A stretch of DNA of 64,000 nt, from contig JAGAKN010000004.1 in the NCBI GenBank assembly GCA_017625565.1, positions 38,888 through 102,887 of the forward strand. The letters run 5' to 3'. Both the position numbers and the translations under genes were made by a program. The stretch is from Clostridia bacterium. GTDB lineage: Bacteria > Bacillota > Clostridia > Christensenellales > Borkfalkiaceae. Below, in pieces: positions 9,768-17,981 of this stretch (its first letter is position 1; every line of letters begins with the position of its first letter). The notes beneath the pieces are model-generated. The model was not told the DNA's origin and ran no database searches. It was given only the letters and a program-made list of their open reading frames with translations.

Positions 9768-11651
9768 ATGGAATTTTCAAACGGTACGTTTTTAGAATAC
9801 GCCGCAGACGCGGTAGTTGTCGGAGCGGGGCACGCAGGTTGCGAAGCCTCGCTTGCTTTGGCGCGTACGGGGATTAAAACGGCACTACTCACGTTAAATC
9901 TCGATAGTATTGCGTTTTTGCCATGCAACCCGTCCATCGGCGGTACGGCAAAAGGACATCTCGTCCGCGAAATCGACGCGCTCGGCGGAGAAATGGGGAT
10001 TGTTGCAGACGACACCGCCCTGCAAATCCGCATGCTCAACGTCGGCAAGGGCGCTGCCGTACAAAGCTTGCGCGCGCAATCGGATAAAAACGCCTACCAT
10101 CGCGCAATGAAACAAACCTTGGAAAACACCGAGAATTTGCGGATTTTTCAAGCTGAAGCCACCGAAATTTTAACCGAGAACGGAAAATGCGTCGGCGTAA
10201 AAACCCATTATAACGGCGTGATCACTTGCAAAGTCGTTATTCTTTGTACGGGGGTGTATTTGAACGGCGAAACCATCACCGGCAACGTCGTGGCAAAATC
10301 CGGTCCGAACGGGTTTGCTCCTGCAAACAATGGTTTGACCGAGAGTTTGATCCGTTTAGGATTTAACGTCCGTCGGTTTAAAACGGGTACGCCTGCGCGC
10401 GTGGACGGACGCACGGTGGATTATTCCAAATGCGAAATTCAAAACGGGGATACGGATATTTATCCCTTCTCGTTCATGCACGACAAAGCCCCCGAAAACA
10501 AACGTCCTTGTTATCTCACGTACACAAACTTGGATACGCACGCGATTATTATGGACAATTTGGATCGCTCGCCATTATACAACGGCGTCATTCAATCCAC
10601 GGGCCCTAGATATTGCCCGTCCATTGAAACCAAAGTCGTACGGTTTAAGGATAAAGAACGGCATCAGCTCTTTTTAGAACCCGAAGGCGCGGACACGCAC
10701 GAAGTCTACGTGCAGGGCATGTCCACGTCTATGCCCCACGACGTACAACGGGCAATGTACGCGTCCGTCGTCGGTTTGGAACACGCGGACATTATGCGCT
10801 ACGGCTATGCAATCGAATACGACTGTATCGATACGTTGGACGTATTGCCGACGCTCGAATTTAAAAAAGTGGAAGGCGTGTACACAGCGGGGCAAATCAA
10901 CGGCACGTCGGGGTATGAAGAAGCCGCCGCGCAAGGCTTAATCGCAGGCTTGAACGCGTCCTTGAAACTGCGCGGACTCCCCCCTTTAGTTTTGCGTCGC
11001 GACGAAGCGTATATCGGCGTCCTCATCGACGATTTGGTCACCAAAGGCACGGACGAGCCCTATCGAATGATGACTTCGCGCGCCGAACACCGCATTTGCT
11101 TGCGCCAAGACAACGCCGATTTCCGCTTGACGGAAAAGGGCTACGCTTGCGGTTTGGTCAAATCCGACCGCTACGAACGCTACTTGGAAAGAAAAGCGCA
11201 ATACGAAAAGCTCTTGGAAGAATTACAAACCCGCATCCTGCCCAAGGACGCGGTAGCATTTTTAGAAAAATACGGCTACGGAATGCCGAGCAAAGGCGTT
11301 TCGTACGCGGAAATGTTAAAACGCTCGATCCCCTTAAAGGACGTGATGGAATATTTCGGCGTGTTTAAAGAATACCCGAAAAACGTCTTGGAAACGGCGG
11401 AAATCACCGTCCGCTACGAAGGGTATTTAAAGCAGGGTTTGGAAATGATCGAACGGGCAAAACGCTTGGAAGACAAACTCCTGCCGGCGGATATCCGTTA
11501 TGAAGAAATCAAGGGGTTGCGTTTGGAAGCGCAGGAAAAACTAAACCGTATCCGTCCGTTCAATCTCGGACAAGCTGGCAGAATTTCGGGGGTTAACCCC
11601 GCCGACGTATCGGTGCTGATGGTCTATTTAGCGTCGAGAAATGAAAAATAA
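9768..11651 (+). CDS. mnmG: tRNA uridine-5-carboxymethylaminomethyl modification enzyme MnmG
   Basis: FAD-dependent partner of MnmE that modifies wobble U34 of tRNAs (627 aa). N-terminal dinucleotide-binding motif VVVGAGHAGCEASLAL. Other family motifs are NPSIGGTAKGHLVREIDALGG, the YCPSIE segment, and GQINGTSGYEEAAAQGL in the FAD domain. A helical C-terminal MnmE-binding domain ends RISGVNPADVSVLMVYL. ATG 9768 is preferred (MEFSNGTF matches the family start); TTG at 9759 would add three residues. No good ribosome site is seen, so translation may be coupled to dnaA, which ends at 9757. A hairpin terminator follows. Confidence 0.96.
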   Translation: MEFSNGTFLEYAADAVVVGAGHAGCEASLALARTGIKTALLTLNLDSIAFLPCNPSIGGTAKGHLVREIDALGGEMGIVADDTALQIRMLNVGKGAAVQSLRAQSDKNAYHRAMKQTLENTENLRIFQAEATEILTENGKCVGVKTHYNGVITCKVVILCTGVYLNGETITGNVVAKSGPNGFAPANNGLTESLIRLGFNVRRFKTGTPARVDGRTVDYSKCEIQNGDTDIYPFSFMHDKAPENKRPCYLTYTNLDTHAIIMDNLDRSPLYNGVIQSTGPRYCPSIETKVVRFKDKERHQLFLEPEGADTHEVYVQGMSTSMPHDVQRAMYASVVGLEHADIMRYGYAIEYDCIDTLDVLPTLEFKKVEGVYTAGQINGTSGYEEAAAQGLIAGLNASLKLRGLPPLVLRRDEAYIGVLIDDLVTKGTDEPYRMMTSRAEHRICLRQDNADFRLTEKGYACGLVKSDRYERYLERKAQYEKLLEELQTRILPKDAVAFLEKYGYGMPSKGVSYAEMLKRSIPLKDVMEYFGVFKEYPKNVLETAEITVRYEGYLKQGLEMIERAKRLEDKLLPADIRYEEIKGLRLEAQEKLNRIRPFNLGQAGRISGVNPADVSVLMVYLASRNEK

Positions 11652-11658
11652 AAAACTC

Positions 11659-11690
11659 TCCACTGTCATAGCCAGTGGATTTTACTTTTT
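11659..11690 (+). terminator. Terminator after mnmG
   Basis: TCCACTG/CAGTGGA stem (7 bp) with a 7-nt loop, followed by TTTTACTTTTT on the plus strand, 8 bp after the mnmG stop. Confidence 0.75.
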
Positions 11691-11699
11691 GGGCATAGC

Positions 11700-11905
11700 C
11701 TTGTCATACCAAGCGTAGGCCTTAGCCGTAGTCAAACATATCGCAGCTCTGTCATTTCGAGCGTAGCAGCTTTGCTGCGAAGTCGAGAGTATCTCGGCTT
11801 TGTCATTTCGAGCGTAGTCGAGAAATCTCTTAGATACGCTCCATTCGCTTCGCTCAGTCGGTATGACAAAAGGGACGATTTCTTCGCTCAGTCGGTATGA
11901 CATTC
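11700..11905. repeat. Cluster of dispersed GTCATTTCGAGCG-type repeats
   Basis: Part of a 341-bp gene-free stretch (11652-11992). GTCATTTCGAGCGTAG occurs at 11751-11766 and 11802-11817, with a degenerate form at about 11703. GCTCAGTCGGTATGACA occurs at 11853-11869 and 11886-11902; its complement GTCATACCGACTGAGC resembles the first motif, so the units form imperfect inverted repeats. The intervening sequence includes GAGAAATCTC-like segments. This resembles palindromic intergenic repeats or MITEs. No transposase is present. Confidence 0.6.
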
Positions 11906-11946
11906 CTGCCCATCGTGCCGATCGCGTGGGTTTACTATACAACATA

Positions 11947-11990
11947 GCGGGCGAGCCGAATCGGCTCGCCCGCGTTTTATTTTGTCTTTT
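11947..11990 (+). terminator. Strong GC-rich hairpin with plus-strand U-tract
   Basis: GCGGGCGAGCCGA pairs with TCGGCTCGCCCGC (13 bp), followed by GTTTTATTTTGTCTTTT on the plus strand. It sits directly after the stop of the minus-strand gene at 11993, but the U-tract serves the plus strand. It may be a second barrier to mnmG read-through. Confidence 0.55.
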
Positions 11991-11992
11991 CG

Positions 11993-12598
11993 TCAGTTCA
12001 AAAGCTCCGTTTTCTTTTTATCGTACTCTTCTTGCGTAATCCCGTCTTGATCCAACAAGGACTTGTATTTTAAAAGCAACTCGACGATTTCCGCTTCTTT
12101 TAGACATATAACGGTGGGTTCAAACGTTTCTTTTGTGTTCTTCTCAATTGCAAAATATACAATTGCCTCTGCCACCATCAAAAGAAAAGGCCAATACGTT
12201 TTCGTGGTGAATTCGCGGTCGCTGTACCCATAGTAGTCAGTTATCTCTCGACTCAATATAAATCCGTTTATCATATAGACTGTTACCAAAATAACATTTA
12301 TGATTACGCAAGTCGTGAGCAGATATTGTAATTTTTCGTGCTTGTTATATGTCAGATATCCCACGACTGCAATCTCGCCAACCCCTACAAGCAGCATCAA
12401 AATATTGAAAATTCTCAACCATTCCGAGCAATAAATTCTCTCATCAAGTTTCCACCCGTTCATTATTTCAAAGCCGTTTAATTTCAAGCTATAACCACTA
12501 TCTTTCCTATATTCAAACATATTAAAGCACAATGCCAAGACAACAAGGATCGCCGTTGCCAAAGCTATAAGTAAGGTTGCTATTCTTTTTTTTGCCAT
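11993..12598 (-). CDS. Four-span membrane protein with C-terminal SHOCT domain
   Basis: Function unknown. 201 aa from ATG 12598, chosen for AGGAG 8 nt upstream; an extension of the frame to 12775 would cross the promoter. Hydrophobic segments lie at about 5-25, 63-83, 93-113 and 135-152. After a short cytosolic stretch, residues 171-201 (IVELLLKYKSLLDQDGITQE onward, ending KKKTELL) match the SHOCT short C-terminal domain, which is often an oligomerisation or interaction module. Neighbours are an unrelated lipoprotein and the repeat cluster. Codon use looks AT-richer than in the housekeeping genes. Confidence 0.7.
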   Translation of the reverse strand: MAKKRIATLLIALATAILVVLALCFNMFEYRKDSGYSLKLNGFEIMNGWKLDERIYCSEWLRIFNILMLLVGVGEIAVVGYLTYNKHEKLQYLLTTCVIINVILVTVYMINGFILSREITDYYGYSDREFTTKTYWPFLLMVAEAIVYFAIEKNTKETFEPTVICLKEAEIVELLLKYKSLLDQDGITQEEYDKKKTELLN

Positions 12599-12634
12599 AA
12601 TTTTTCTCCTATTGCCTATCTCTATATGATGATT

Positions 12635-12663
12635 ATTATATATTTTCTCTAAATATAAGCCAA
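12635..12663 (-). promoter_or_regulatory. Promoter of the SHOCT membrane protein gene
   Basis: Minus strand TTGGCT, 17 bp, TATAAT, about 37 bp upstream of ATG 12598. Confidence 0.5.
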
Positions 12664-12729
12664 GTGTTTTATAAAAATTGCGTATAGATCTCGACGCAAC
12701 ATTCACGATGACAAAACAGTATGGCAATT

Positions 12730-12768
12730 CACTCAAAACCGCGTTGCAAAACAATGCGGTTTTGAGTG
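12730..12768. terminator. Long perfect hairpin after lipoprotein gene
   Basis: CACTCAAAACCGC pairs with GCGGTTTTGAGTG (13 bp perfect) around a 13-nt loop, 8 bp past the stop of the minus-strand gene at 12777. There is no clear U-tract on the minus strand, so it may be a terminator or a 3'-end stabiliser. Confidence 0.45.
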
Positions 12769-12776
12769 TACTCATT

Positions 12777-14198
12777 TTATTTACCTTCTACCGCATTTCC
12801 GCCTTGCACGTTGTTAGGCAAATCAATCGAGCCCGTACCGTACGTAAACGTAAGTGCAACGGCTACCGCCATCGTGTCCCCGGGCATTTGATACTCCATA
12901 TCGAAAGTGATGCCCGTAATCTTTTTATCCGCATTGAATTTAATGACGATATTCGAATACGTCGCTTCGATCATACCGCCGTAGAGTTCCACCTTTAACC
13001 CGCTACAGGTATACTCGTCTTTATCCGCATTATACGTATAATTTTTCGCATCCCGTACAGCTTCTACCAACGCCATTGCGTCATACAAATCATTCATAAA
13101 TTCATCAAAATGCGCAGAGTTGACAGCCTTATCGTATCCGATCAGCGTCATATTTTCCATGTCCACCATCGGCGAATAAAGATTATACGTATCTTCTCCC
13201 GTCCATTCGTAATAACGAGGATAGTTGCCAGGTTCTTCTACCCCTGCCGCGTCAAATTCCGTTCCCGTGCGTTTCCAAATATTTCCGCAACGTTGATTGG
13301 TATACTGTTCATAGCTTGTGTCCGCATACGTCATCGTTTGCACAACCGTAAATTCCGCACCGAAGCTGAAGCCTTTCTCAAATTCCCCTGCCGTCATACT
13401 GCCAATGTTCGTATCCGCTCCGAATACGTTCGTCGGAAGCGTTATCGTCGTCGTGCCGTAAGTAATCGTAAAGGTATAACTAAGCACCAGCGTTGCCGCA
13501 GCCGCCGTAGGTGCTACCGCTTCTTGGCTGACCGAGCCTCCACCGCTAGTCTTTCTCATTTCATAGGACAATTCCGCGAGCTTTTTACCATCCGTCGTAA
13601 ACCCGAGCTTTACGTTATAAATCTTACTCGAATATACAGAAAGTTCGCTAGCTTCGTATCTTTCCGTTTCCGTGTTGTACGTGAAATCGGACATTGTTCT
13701 CGCCGTCTCGGGATACCATTCCGCAAGCGGGAACTCCGCAAAATCTTCCACTTCATAATACTCGCTCGCTTCTTTCGTCCAATACGTATCATTCTTTTCG
13801 TATTCGTACACCGTTTCCCCGTCGATCTCATAATAATAGCTATCGTCCGTTTCTAATACGTTTCCTTGCGCGTCCTTAACGTAGCTTAACGTTTCAAACA
13901 AATTGCCCGCGCGTTTTCCAACTTGTTCTTCATATTCGTGTTCCGCGTCCCCCGCAATAGCTTCCTTGGCAATTACCGTAAAGTTTGTACCCAAGTTCCA
14001 AGCAGCCGCCCATTCCGTTTCGCTAACTTCCCCGCCAACTTCAACGGGTTCGCCAGGCGTTTGTCCCGGAAGCGTCGAAGAACTGTTCGAGTTGCTTTGC
14101 CCGTCGTTTTTCGAGCTATCGTCATCCTTGCCACCACCACAAGCAACAACGCCAGCGCACATAGTAAGCGCCATCAAAAGTGCCAAAAGTTTTTTCAT
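12777..14198 (-). CDS. Lipoprotein with two tandem related domains, unknown function
   Basis: 473 aa. Signal peptide MKKLLALLMALTMCAGVVAC, lipobox VVAC with modified Cys20. A Gly/Asp/Ser/Asn linker (21-56) follows, then two domains that look duplicated. The first (about 57-262) begins SETEWAAAWNLGTNFTVIAK and ends TITYGTTTITLPTNV. The second (about 270-468) begins TAGEFEKGFSFGAEFTVVQT and ends LTFTYGTGSIDLPNNV. No catalytic motif is recognised; the beta-rich repeats suggest a surface binding or structural role. The GT2 gene is 44 bp upstream. The start is sure (AAAGGAGAAAAATC before ATG). Long hairpin downstream. Confidence 0.75.
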   Translation of the reverse strand: MKKLLALLMALTMCAGVVACGGGKDDDSSKNDGQSNSNSSSTLPGQTPGEPVEVGGEVSETEWAAAWNLGTNFTVIAKEAIAGDAEHEYEEQVGKRAGNLFETLSYVKDAQGNVLETDDSYYYEIDGETVYEYEKNDTYWTKEASEYYEVEDFAEFPLAEWYPETARTMSDFTYNTETERYEASELSVYSSKIYNVKLGFTTDGKKLAELSYEMRKTSGGGSVSQEAVAPTAAAATLVLSYTFTITYGTTTITLPTNVFGADTNIGSMTAGEFEKGFSFGAEFTVVQTMTYADTSYEQYTNQRCGNIWKRTGTEFDAAGVEEPGNYPRYYEWTGEDTYNLYSPMVDMENMTLIGYDKAVNSAHFDEFMNDLYDAMALVEAVRDAKNYTYNADKDEYTCSGLKVELYGGMIEATYSNIVIKFNADKKITGITFDMEYQMPGDTMAVAVALTFTYGTGSIDLPNNVQGGNAVEGK

Positions 14199-14223
14199 GA
14201 TTTTTCTCCTTTTATCTCTACCG

Positions 14224-14242
14224 TACGTATACGGTTTTTTAT
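14224..14242 (+). terminator. Small hairpin between GT2 and lipoprotein genes
   Basis: ACCGTA-CGTA-TACGGT followed by TTTTTATTT on the plus strand, while both flanking genes are on the minus strand. The role is unclear. Confidence 0.3.
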
Positions 14243-15175
14243 TTATTCGTCAAAATTATACTTTTCGGAAAGTACGTATTTGGGACGGTTTTGTACTTCG
14301 CGATAGATCATCGCCGTGTGCATATTCGCCAAACCTTGGCACACGAGCAGGATCGCCCCCAACATTCCCACCGTCGGGAACAACCAAGCCACCAAGCCCC
14401 CAAACCATACGTTTAAGCACGATAAGACGATGAACGTTATCAAGCACGCAAAACTGCAAAATCCCAAAAGCAAGCCAAGTTTTATCGGCAAAGTCAACGT
14501 ATAATCGGTGTTCGGGAAAATCCCCGATTCCGCGAGTTTGACCATCTTCTTCAAGGTATAATGCGTTTCCCCAGCCACCCGTTCGGGACGGTCAAATTCC
14601 ACCTGTGTTTGCTTAAAGCCTACCCAAGCGACTTGCGCACGCAACAAACGGTCGTGTTCGTTCATGGAAAGCAACACGTCCACGACCTTGCGATCATAGA
14701 GTTTAAAATCCCCCGAATCCGCCAAGATTTCCATACCCGTTATTTTACGGGTAAAGCGGTAAAACAGCCTTGCCGTCGCTTTTTTAAACCACGTCTCGCC
14801 CTTTCTCTTACGGCGTTTACCGTGGACGACTTCATAGCCTTCTTTCCATTTTTCAATCATTTCCATCGCAACTTCAGGCGGATCTTGCAAATCGGCGTCC
14901 ATGGCAATCACGGCGTCGCCACTTGCTTCCTTCAACCCGCAAAGTAGCGCGGCTTGTTGCCCGAAATTACGAGAAAAATGGCAAACTTTTACCCGTTTAT
15001 CTTTCTTCGCCAACGCAAGCAAAACGTCTTTCGTCGCATCCCTGCTACCGTCGTTTATAAATATCAGCTCGTAATCTTCCTGCAAACTTTCCATCATCGG
15101 CGTGACGGCGTCGTAAAAAAGCCCCAAGCTCTTTTCTTCATTATATGCAGGTACGATAATCGAATATTTCGCCAT
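14243..15175 (-). CDS. Family 2 glycosyltransferase, membrane-anchored (DPM1/GtrB-like)
   Basis: Likely transfers a sugar from a nucleotide donor to a polyprenyl phosphate or similar lipid carrier. 310 aa from ATG 15175 (MAKYSIIVPAYNEEKSL); a TTG at 15187 would add four residues. GT-A fold: nucleotide-binding IVPAYNEE near 6-13, FINDGSRDAT near 40-49, metal-binding DADLQDPPE near 92-100, then the family's SGDFKLYDRKV segment. Two C-terminal membrane helices (about 228-250 and 258-282) match the GtrB/DPM1-like subgroup. A TTGACA-17-TATAAT promoter lies at 15206-15234. No flippase or acceptor gene is adjacent, so the pathway cannot be named. Confidence 0.88.
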   Translation of the reverse strand: MAKYSIIVPAYNEEKSLGLFYDAVTPMMESLQEDYELIFINDGSRDATKDVLLALAKKDKRVKVCHFSRNFGQQAALLCGLKEASGDAVIAMDADLQDPPEVAMEMIEKWKEGYEVVHGKRRKRKGETWFKKATARLFYRFTRKITGMEILADSGDFKLYDRKVVDVLLSMNEHDRLLRAQVAWVGFKQTQVEFDRPERVAGETHYTLKKMVKLAESGIFPNTDYTLTLPIKLGLLLGFCSFACLITFIVLSCLNVWFGGLVAWLFPTVGMLGAILLVCQGLANMHTAMIYREVQNRPKYVLSEKYNFDE

Positions 15176-15205
15176 ACTTTTTCTCAACTTTGTGATATTT
15201 TCTTT

Positions 15206-15234
15206 ATTATACTATATTTTTGTTTTCTTGTCAA
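15206..15234 (-). promoter_or_regulatory. Promoter of the GT2 gene
   Basis: Minus strand TTGACA, 17 bp, TATAAT, consensus at both boxes, about 30 bp from the start codon. Confidence 0.75.
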
Positions 15235-15266
15235 CTGCAAAGAGAATGTTTTAGCGAGAATGCGAA

Positions 15267-15303
15267 CCCGCCCTGCCGAAAAACGGCAGGGCGGGGAAGT
15301 TTT
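15267..15303. repeat. 37-bp hairpin repeat, copy 1
   Basis: CCCGCCCTGCCG, AAAAA loop, CGGCAGGGCGGG, then GAAGTTTT. Identical over 37 bp to the element at 17983-18019. The two copies are direct repeats flanking the lipoprotein and peptidase genes. It may act as a terminator for the gene ending at 15343, but the U-tract is on the plus strand. Confidence 0.8.
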
Positions 15304-15342
15304 TATTACGTTTATCTTCTACTTTTAGACCTTTCAATGCTC

Positions 15343-16068
15343 TCAATACCAATAAGGATTTTTTTCTTGTTTTTTCTGTTCTTGTAGGAAATCAGAATAT
15401 TCGGGCGAAATTAAAATATAATCCTTAAAGCCATGCGCATAATACATGTGCAAATCGCCCACAAATCCTACCGTTTTATAAGCTTCGCGAGATAAAATTT
15501 TTTGCTCGCACGCTTTCTCGTAATTCTCTACATCATTTAAAGGATCTTTGACCATATATGCGTTATATATTTGGAGTAATTCTCCATTCTCCGTTTCCAC
15601 GGCAAGAATACCCCACCCGAAATATTTTTTCGCCTTCACGTATCCCAAAGTCCAAACCGGACTTCTAATCAAATGGCAGTCTAAGCTTTCGTAACTATGA
15701 GCTCCAAAATAATATTCATCGTTTAATATTACCCCAATGATATGTTGATAACGTAATCGCGGATCTTTAAACGACAAAGTATAATCCACCAAGAAATATC
15801 TCGGTTGATCGTAATCGAACGAATAGAGTATTTCTACGTCGATATCCAATAAAACTCCGTGCTCTATCATATCCGCGCGCTTTTCTTTTATCCGTTCTTC
15901 AATCCGAAATCGATGCTCCGTTTCCGTATACTTCGATATATCATTCTCAAAATCATAGCGTTCACCAATAACCCTACTTTCCTCTGATTTCGCCGTACAG
16001 GAAAAGGTAATCAAAAGACTACAAACGCTTAAACAAGCCAAAACCAATTTTTGAAACACCTTTTTCAT
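15343..16068 (-). CDS. Putative lipoprotein, unknown function
   Basis: 241 aa. Hydrophobic signal peptide ending LLITFSC with Cys24 as probable lipidation site (the lipobox is imperfect). The mature part is mixed alpha/beta, rich in aromatic residues, with no family recognised: a charged helix (about 44-70), then beta-rich segments such as YFLVDYTLSF and EYYFGAHSYES. It lies 19 bp downstream of the secreted peptidase gene, so the two are probably co-transcribed and might work together (inhibitor, chaperone or anchor); that is inference only. The region is visibly AT-richer than its surroundings. Confidence 0.6.
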   Translation of the reverse strand: MKKVFQKLVLACLSVCSLLITFSCTAKSEESRVIGERYDFENDISKYTETEHRFRIEERIKEKRADMIEHGVLLDIDVEILYSFDYDQPRYFLVDYTLSFKDPRLRYQHIIGVILNDEYYFGAHSYESLDCHLIRSPVWTLGYVKAKKYFGWGILAVETENGELLQIYNAYMVKDPLNDVENYEKACEQKILSREAYKTVGFVGDLHMYYAHGFKDYILISPEYSDFLQEQKKQEKNPYWY

Positions 16069-16087
16069 TCTTGCCCTCCTTTTATTC

Positions 16088-17875
16088 TCATTTCGTTTCT
16101 AAAACTTCCTCCCCTGTATTTAAAATGATAAACTCACAGTCCACCTGTCCACATAAAGCACAATACGTTGTCCCTGGCTTTTGTACGTGATCTTCAGGTT
16201 CTTCATATCCACATTCAAGACATATTTTGCGGTGTTGTCTCGATGAAAGGGGCAAACGCCCAAAACGATGAAAATCTACAACTTGATACCCACAACTGCA
16301 TGTTTCATAATGATAAATAGTATCTCCCGCTCCTTCATTTTCTTCTGATTTTTTTACTCCCCATAAAACCGCCATATGAGCCGATGTAGTTCTTGTTCTT
16401 TGACAAATTGAACATTGTAGTACATGCGGATTATTACGATAAGGTATTTCATTGCTATGTATATGAGAAGTTGTTAAGATTAAGCAATCGTTTACCCAAG
16501 CTTCGTTCACCCAATAATGCGTACTACTAGATTTCCAACCATAATGTCCTATAAAACCATCAATGATTTGCCCGTTATAATTGATTGTCTGTGTGCCATA
16601 AACAACTATCTGGTGCCCACCCGGCGCATAATAAGCATTTCCATTTTCATCTTCTTTTAAGCTATATGTAGTAATACTTGTTAACACAGGATAATCATTA
16701 ACAATTGCTTCAGCAATCTTTTGTTTTGCTTCCGTGGAATTTGAATAGTATTCCATTGTTATCTGATCTATTACACTATCGTCCACATAATCATCAAAAT
16801 ACATTTCAAGGCCTAACCACAAATCTTGAGCATTTGCTCCTGCCCCGTCGGGATCTATATATTCTAACATTTTCCCATAAAACGTGCCTGTTTGATCCAC
16901 GAGTGTTAGCATTCCATGAGGTTGGGGAATATACGTAGTGCTCATTGTTTCATGAGCATACGGCGTTTCCAACCAATCCGCACGGCTTTTGGTTTCATCT
17001 TGGAAAAGAAAGTCCGAATGCGTAATCAAACGCCCGTCCTTCGCCCAATTCATATACCCTAACAATAACGTTGCTGCAACGGTAACACACGTTCCTTCCA
17101 CATTATCCGCATGATCTTCTAAATCGATAAAATACTCCTTATCTTCAATATATTGTCTACTTACTACTGTAAGTTCGTCTGCGTCAATTGCATCTGCACC
17201 CGTTGGACCAGGATCGCCAACAATTATCACTGAATTATCTCCCACGCTATTCGACAAAGCATTAATCATTAAATCGGAGCTTGTTGCACTTACCGTTTTA
17301 ATTGCTTGTTCTTCTTTTTGAAGCCGTTCCTGTTCTTGTCGTTCTAACCGTTCGGCTTTGTCTTGTTGTATCTTGATTTGCAGTTTTGGAGCAATTTGCG
17401 CCGCTACTTCTTTGTCAAAGGCTTTTCCTGTATAGATATTTTCTACTTGTTCGCCTTGTTTACGATAATAATTTGTCGGTCCACCATAATATACGTAAGG
17501 ATTATCTCTTATGTTTCCAAACGGCGACGAATTGTATTGGCTAAATTCGATAAGTTCTAAATCCTCCTTTTGAAAAACCGCGTAACCATTTACCCCACGT
17601 GTTACCAAAACATAATCGGCTGCCCCATCTAACCCCATTAAATCATACGCTTTTATCGTCTTATTAAGGGATTCTAATTTTTCAGCATCTTCTTTCTGTT
17701 CTTTTTCCGTTTTATCTCTGGAAACTGCTTCATAGGAAAACAGTTGTTCCGCATACTTTTCCGCAAGTGCAAGTTGCGGATCTTTTTTTACGGCAGAGCC
17801 GATTACTACCGTAAAACCCAACGTCAAAATGCTGCTTAACACCAACGCTACTGTTCTTCTTGTTCTTTTCATCAT
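16088..17875 (-). CDS. Secreted papain-like cysteine peptidase with Cys-rich C-terminus (C39-like/C10-like)
   Basis: 595 aa. An N-terminal signal/anchor (about 8-28) precedes a propeptide-like region (LALAEKYAEQLFSYEAVSRD, 35-54) and a charged coiled coil (170-193). Catalytic core about 230-470: nucleophile candidate Cys263 in EGTCVTVAATLLLGYMNW, histidine candidate His421 in PGGHQIVVYGT, then a GHYGWKSSSTHYWV segment resembling the terminal motif of streptopain and C39-like peptidases. The tail (485-580) has four clusters, CSIC, CSCG, CLECG and CALCG, interspersed with histidines and probably metal-binding. Likely acts outside the membrane on protein. Family placement within the papain clan is tentative. 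A perfect promoter lies upstream. Confidence 0.7.
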   Translation of the reverse strand: MMKRTRRTVALVLSSILTLGFTVVIGSAVKKDPQLALAEKYAEQLFSYEAVSRDKTEKEQKEDAEKLESLNKTIKAYDLMGLDGAADYVLVTRGVNGYAVFQKEDLELIEFSQYNSSPFGNIRDNPYVYYGGPTNYYRKQGEQVENIYTGKAFDKEVAAQIAPKLQIKIQQDKAERLERQEQERLQKEEQAIKTVSATSSDLMINALSNSVGDNSVIIVGDPGPTGADAIDADELTVVSRQYIEDKEYFIDLEDHADNVEGTCVTVAATLLLGYMNWAKDGRLITHSDFLFQDETKSRADWLETPYAHETMSTTYIPQPHGMLTLVDQTGTFYGKMLEYIDPDGAGANAQDLWLGLEMYFDDYVDDSVIDQITMEYYSNSTEAKQKIAEAIVNDYPVLTSITTYSLKEDENGNAYYAPGGHQIVVYGTQTINYNGQIIDGFIGHYGWKSSSTHYWVNEAWVNDCLILTTSHIHSNEIPYRNNPHVLQCSICQRTRTTSAHMAVLWGVKKSEENEGAGDTIYHYETCSCGYQVVDFHRFGRLPLSSRQHRKICLECGYEEPEDHVQKPGTTYCALCGQVDCEFIILNTGEEVLETK

Positions 17876-17906
17876 TAAAACCTCCTAATATTTTCCAAGT
17901 GCTACT

Positions 17907-17944
17907 TGTGATCGGATTATATCACAGGTTTTACCATTTGTCAA
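17907..17944 (-). promoter_or_regulatory. Promoter and overlapping operator of peptidase-lipoprotein operon
   Basis: Minus strand TTGACA (17939-17944), 17 bp, TATAAT (17916-17921). An inverted repeat TGTGAT-N8-ATCACA at 17907-17926 covers the -10 box, as expected for a repressor site. Confidence 0.65.
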
Positions 17945-17981
17945 TAGGTAAAAATAAAAAACTTTCATAGGTACAACAAAA

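Noticed and set aside
11700..11905. CRISPR array
   Set aside because: Units are few, imperfect, in both orientations and irregularly spaced; no cas genes.
12599..12775. N-terminal extension of the SHOCT protein (59 residues)
   Set aside because: It would read through a promoter and lacks a ribosome site, while AGGAG stands before the internal ATG.
17907..17926. CRP site TGTGA...TCACA
   Set aside because: Spacing between half-sites is 10 bp instead of 6; kept only as a generic dyad.
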